From positions 1 to 7,309 of the forward strand of contig CAJOQZ010000195.1 of assembly GCA_905236585.1 (NCBI GenBank): a stretch of 7,309 bases of DNA, read 5' to 3'. The stretch comes from an uncultured Lachnospiraceae bacterium (lineage in GTDB: Bacteria > Bacillota > Clostridia > Lachnospirales > Lachnospiraceae). The notes below the pieces were generated by a model, which made no database searches, was not told the origin of the DNA, and saw only the letters and a program-made list of their open reading frames with translations. How positions within the stretch are numbered: position 1 is the stretch's first letter; each line of letters begins with the position of its first letter. Below are positions 6,581 to 7,309 of the stretch, in pieces. The translations under genes and the position numbers were made by a program.

Positions 6581-7154
6581 AAATGCCTCTGCAATCGTAT
6601 CAAAGGTGTGGGGACTATGTAATCCGCTCCGGGATGACGGCGTTTCCTATGGGGATTATCTGGAGCAGTTGACTTATCTGATTTTCCTGAAAATGTCCGA
6701 TGAGTACTCCAGACCGCCTTACAAGAGAGAAACCGGGATTCCAAAGGGCTATACATGGTCGGATATGAATACGCTTAAAGGCGCTGAATTGGAAACACAG
6801 TATAAGAATACCCTTGAAAAACTTTGCGAAGAAAGCGGCATTCTCGGACAGATTTTCAAGGGCGCGGTGGGTAAGATCAGTAATGTTGCAATACTCTATC
6901 GCGTTGTCCAGATGATCGATAAGGAAAACTGGGTGGCGATGTCCTCTGATGTCAAAGGAGAGATCTACGAAGGTTTGCTCCAGAAAAATGCGGAAGATAT
7001 CAAGAGCGGTGCAGGACAATATTTCACTCCGCGCCCGCTTATCAAAGCCATGGTTGAGTGCGTTCGACCAGAGCCGGGAAAGACCATTGCTGAGGCTAAA
7101 CGGTCGATTCTGATACAAGAATGTGATTGGCAGACACCCTCAAAAGTGGCTTGA
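6570..7154 (+). pseudogene. hsdM: Type I restriction methyltransferase (M subunit), truncated N-terminal part
   Basis: The first 174 residues are clear HsdM, the adenine-N6 methyltransferase subunit: the N-terminal helical domain (VWGLCNPLRDDGVSYGDYLE, LTYLIFLKM) and the beginning of the catalytic domain (SGAGQYFTPRPLIKAMVECV, 146-165). After EPGKTIA the family continues with a DPACGTGG-like SAM-binding motif. Here it reads instead EAKRSILIQECDWQTPSKVA and stops at TGA 7152-7154. Normal HsdM is roughly 480-530 residues, so about two thirds is missing, including both the SAM motif and the NPPF-type catalytic motif. The break is abrupt in mid-sequence, with no frameshift, and downstream DNA shows no hsdM similarity. 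Insertion of foreign DNA at about 7092 is the best explanation. The 174-residue product could fold in part but cannot methylate. Confidence 0.9.
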
Positions 7155-7157
7155 AAC

Positions 7158-7188
7158 AAGGGCTTTTCGACATCGGAGGCTCTTTTTT
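7158..7188 (+). terminator. Terminator-like hairpin near the element end
   Basis: AAGGGCTTTT (7158-7167) pairs with GGAGGCTCTT (7175-7184), with about four G-U wobbles and a seven-base loop; the T-run spans 7183-7188. It lies just after the truncated hsdM stop and would end the operon transcript before it entered the element. Confidence 0.5.
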
Positions 7189-7254
7189 GTTTGCAATCAT
7201 AACGAGTCCCGGAATGCGGTGTTGGAAGATGGTCGGCGCTGGTTGGTTGAGGGT

Positions 7255-7309
7255 GTGCATAAACAAGTGGTTATCACTTGTTTGTTTATATGCACTTGTT
7301 TGTTCATAC
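7255..7309. repeat. Cruciform plus 18-bp tandem repeat at the window edge
   Basis: CACTTGTTTGTT occurs at 7275-7286 and 7293-7304 within an 18-bp period; the second copy runs to the window end, so more may follow. AACAAGTG (7262-7269) is inverted against CACTTGTT (7275-7282). GTGCATA (7255-7261) is inverted against TATGCAC (7289-7295), giving a 15-bp bulged stem. Clustered direct and inverted short repeats near an element end suggest protein-binding sites, such as recombinase, excisionase or regulator sites. The binding role is inference. Confidence 0.6.

Larger units (their letters stand above)
7094..7309. mobile_element. Probable end of an integrated mobile element inside hsdM
   Basis: Sequence unrelated to hsdM begins after GCTGA (7089-7093). 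The intact gene would be expected to read GCTGA(C/T) for Ala-Asp, so the shared GA may be the crossover dinucleotide. Large serine recombinases of the TnpX/TndX type are known to use GA. A small dyad, ATTCT (7107-7111) with AGAAT (7118-7122), lies near the junction as a recombinase half-site might. A terminator-like hairpin and a repeat array follow. No gene is visible in this stretch on either strand, as expected for an element terminus. The recombinase and the other end would lie outside the window, so the element type is inference. Confidence 0.55.

Noticed and set aside
6965..7159. A short - strand frame across the hsdM break
   Set aside because: It spans the junction between hsdM and foreign DNA and has no family features, so it is not a real gene.
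7094..7309. CRISPR array at the right edge
   Set aside because: The 18-bp repeats are contiguous with no unique spacers of typical length, and they are partly palindromic with a neighbouring copy.

Overview
The window looks like a chromosomal segment of a Clostridia member, most likely Lachnospiraceae. The reasons are the GyrB sequence style, strong GGAGG-type ribosome binding sites, intermediate base composition, and a type I restriction-modification (RM) cassette with Firmicutes-type neighbours. The taxonomic call is inference from sequence style; no database was searched.

Layout, all genes on the + strand. (1) Bases 1-996 hold the 3' part of gyrB, cut by the window edge. (2) Bases 997-1192 are intergenic, with a structured and possibly dispersed repeat and an AT-rich hairpin. 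(3) Bases 1193-2014 encode a secreted, C-terminally membrane-anchored surface protein of unrecognised family, closed by a good intrinsic terminator at 2049-2083. (4) Bases 2112-7091 form a type I RM operon in the order hsdR, hsdS, a broken DUF1016/YhcG-type nuclease gene, hsdM. (5) From about 7092 the hsdM reading frame leaves its family and runs into unrelated DNA. That DNA has a stop codon, a terminator-like hairpin and a repeat-rich end at 7255-7309, and looks like one end of an integrated mobile element.

How the genes relate: HsdR (nuclease plus DEAD-box translocase) and HsdS (two target recognition domains) look full length. HsdM stops just before its S-adenosylmethionine-binding motif, so the window as it stands cannot encode a working methyltransferase or a complete RM complex. 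The DUF1016 gene between hsdS and hsdM has lost its middle and shifted frame. It keeps only an N-terminal domain fragment and a C-terminal tail, and that tail still carries the hsdM ribosome binding site.

The main interest is this defence operon: two separate lesions, plus a probable site-specific insertion in hsdM that excision could in principle reverse. I did not find a convincing wholly new system. The least explained items are the tryptophan-repeat surface protein, the repeat after gyrB, and the 18-bp repeat and cruciform array at the right edge.
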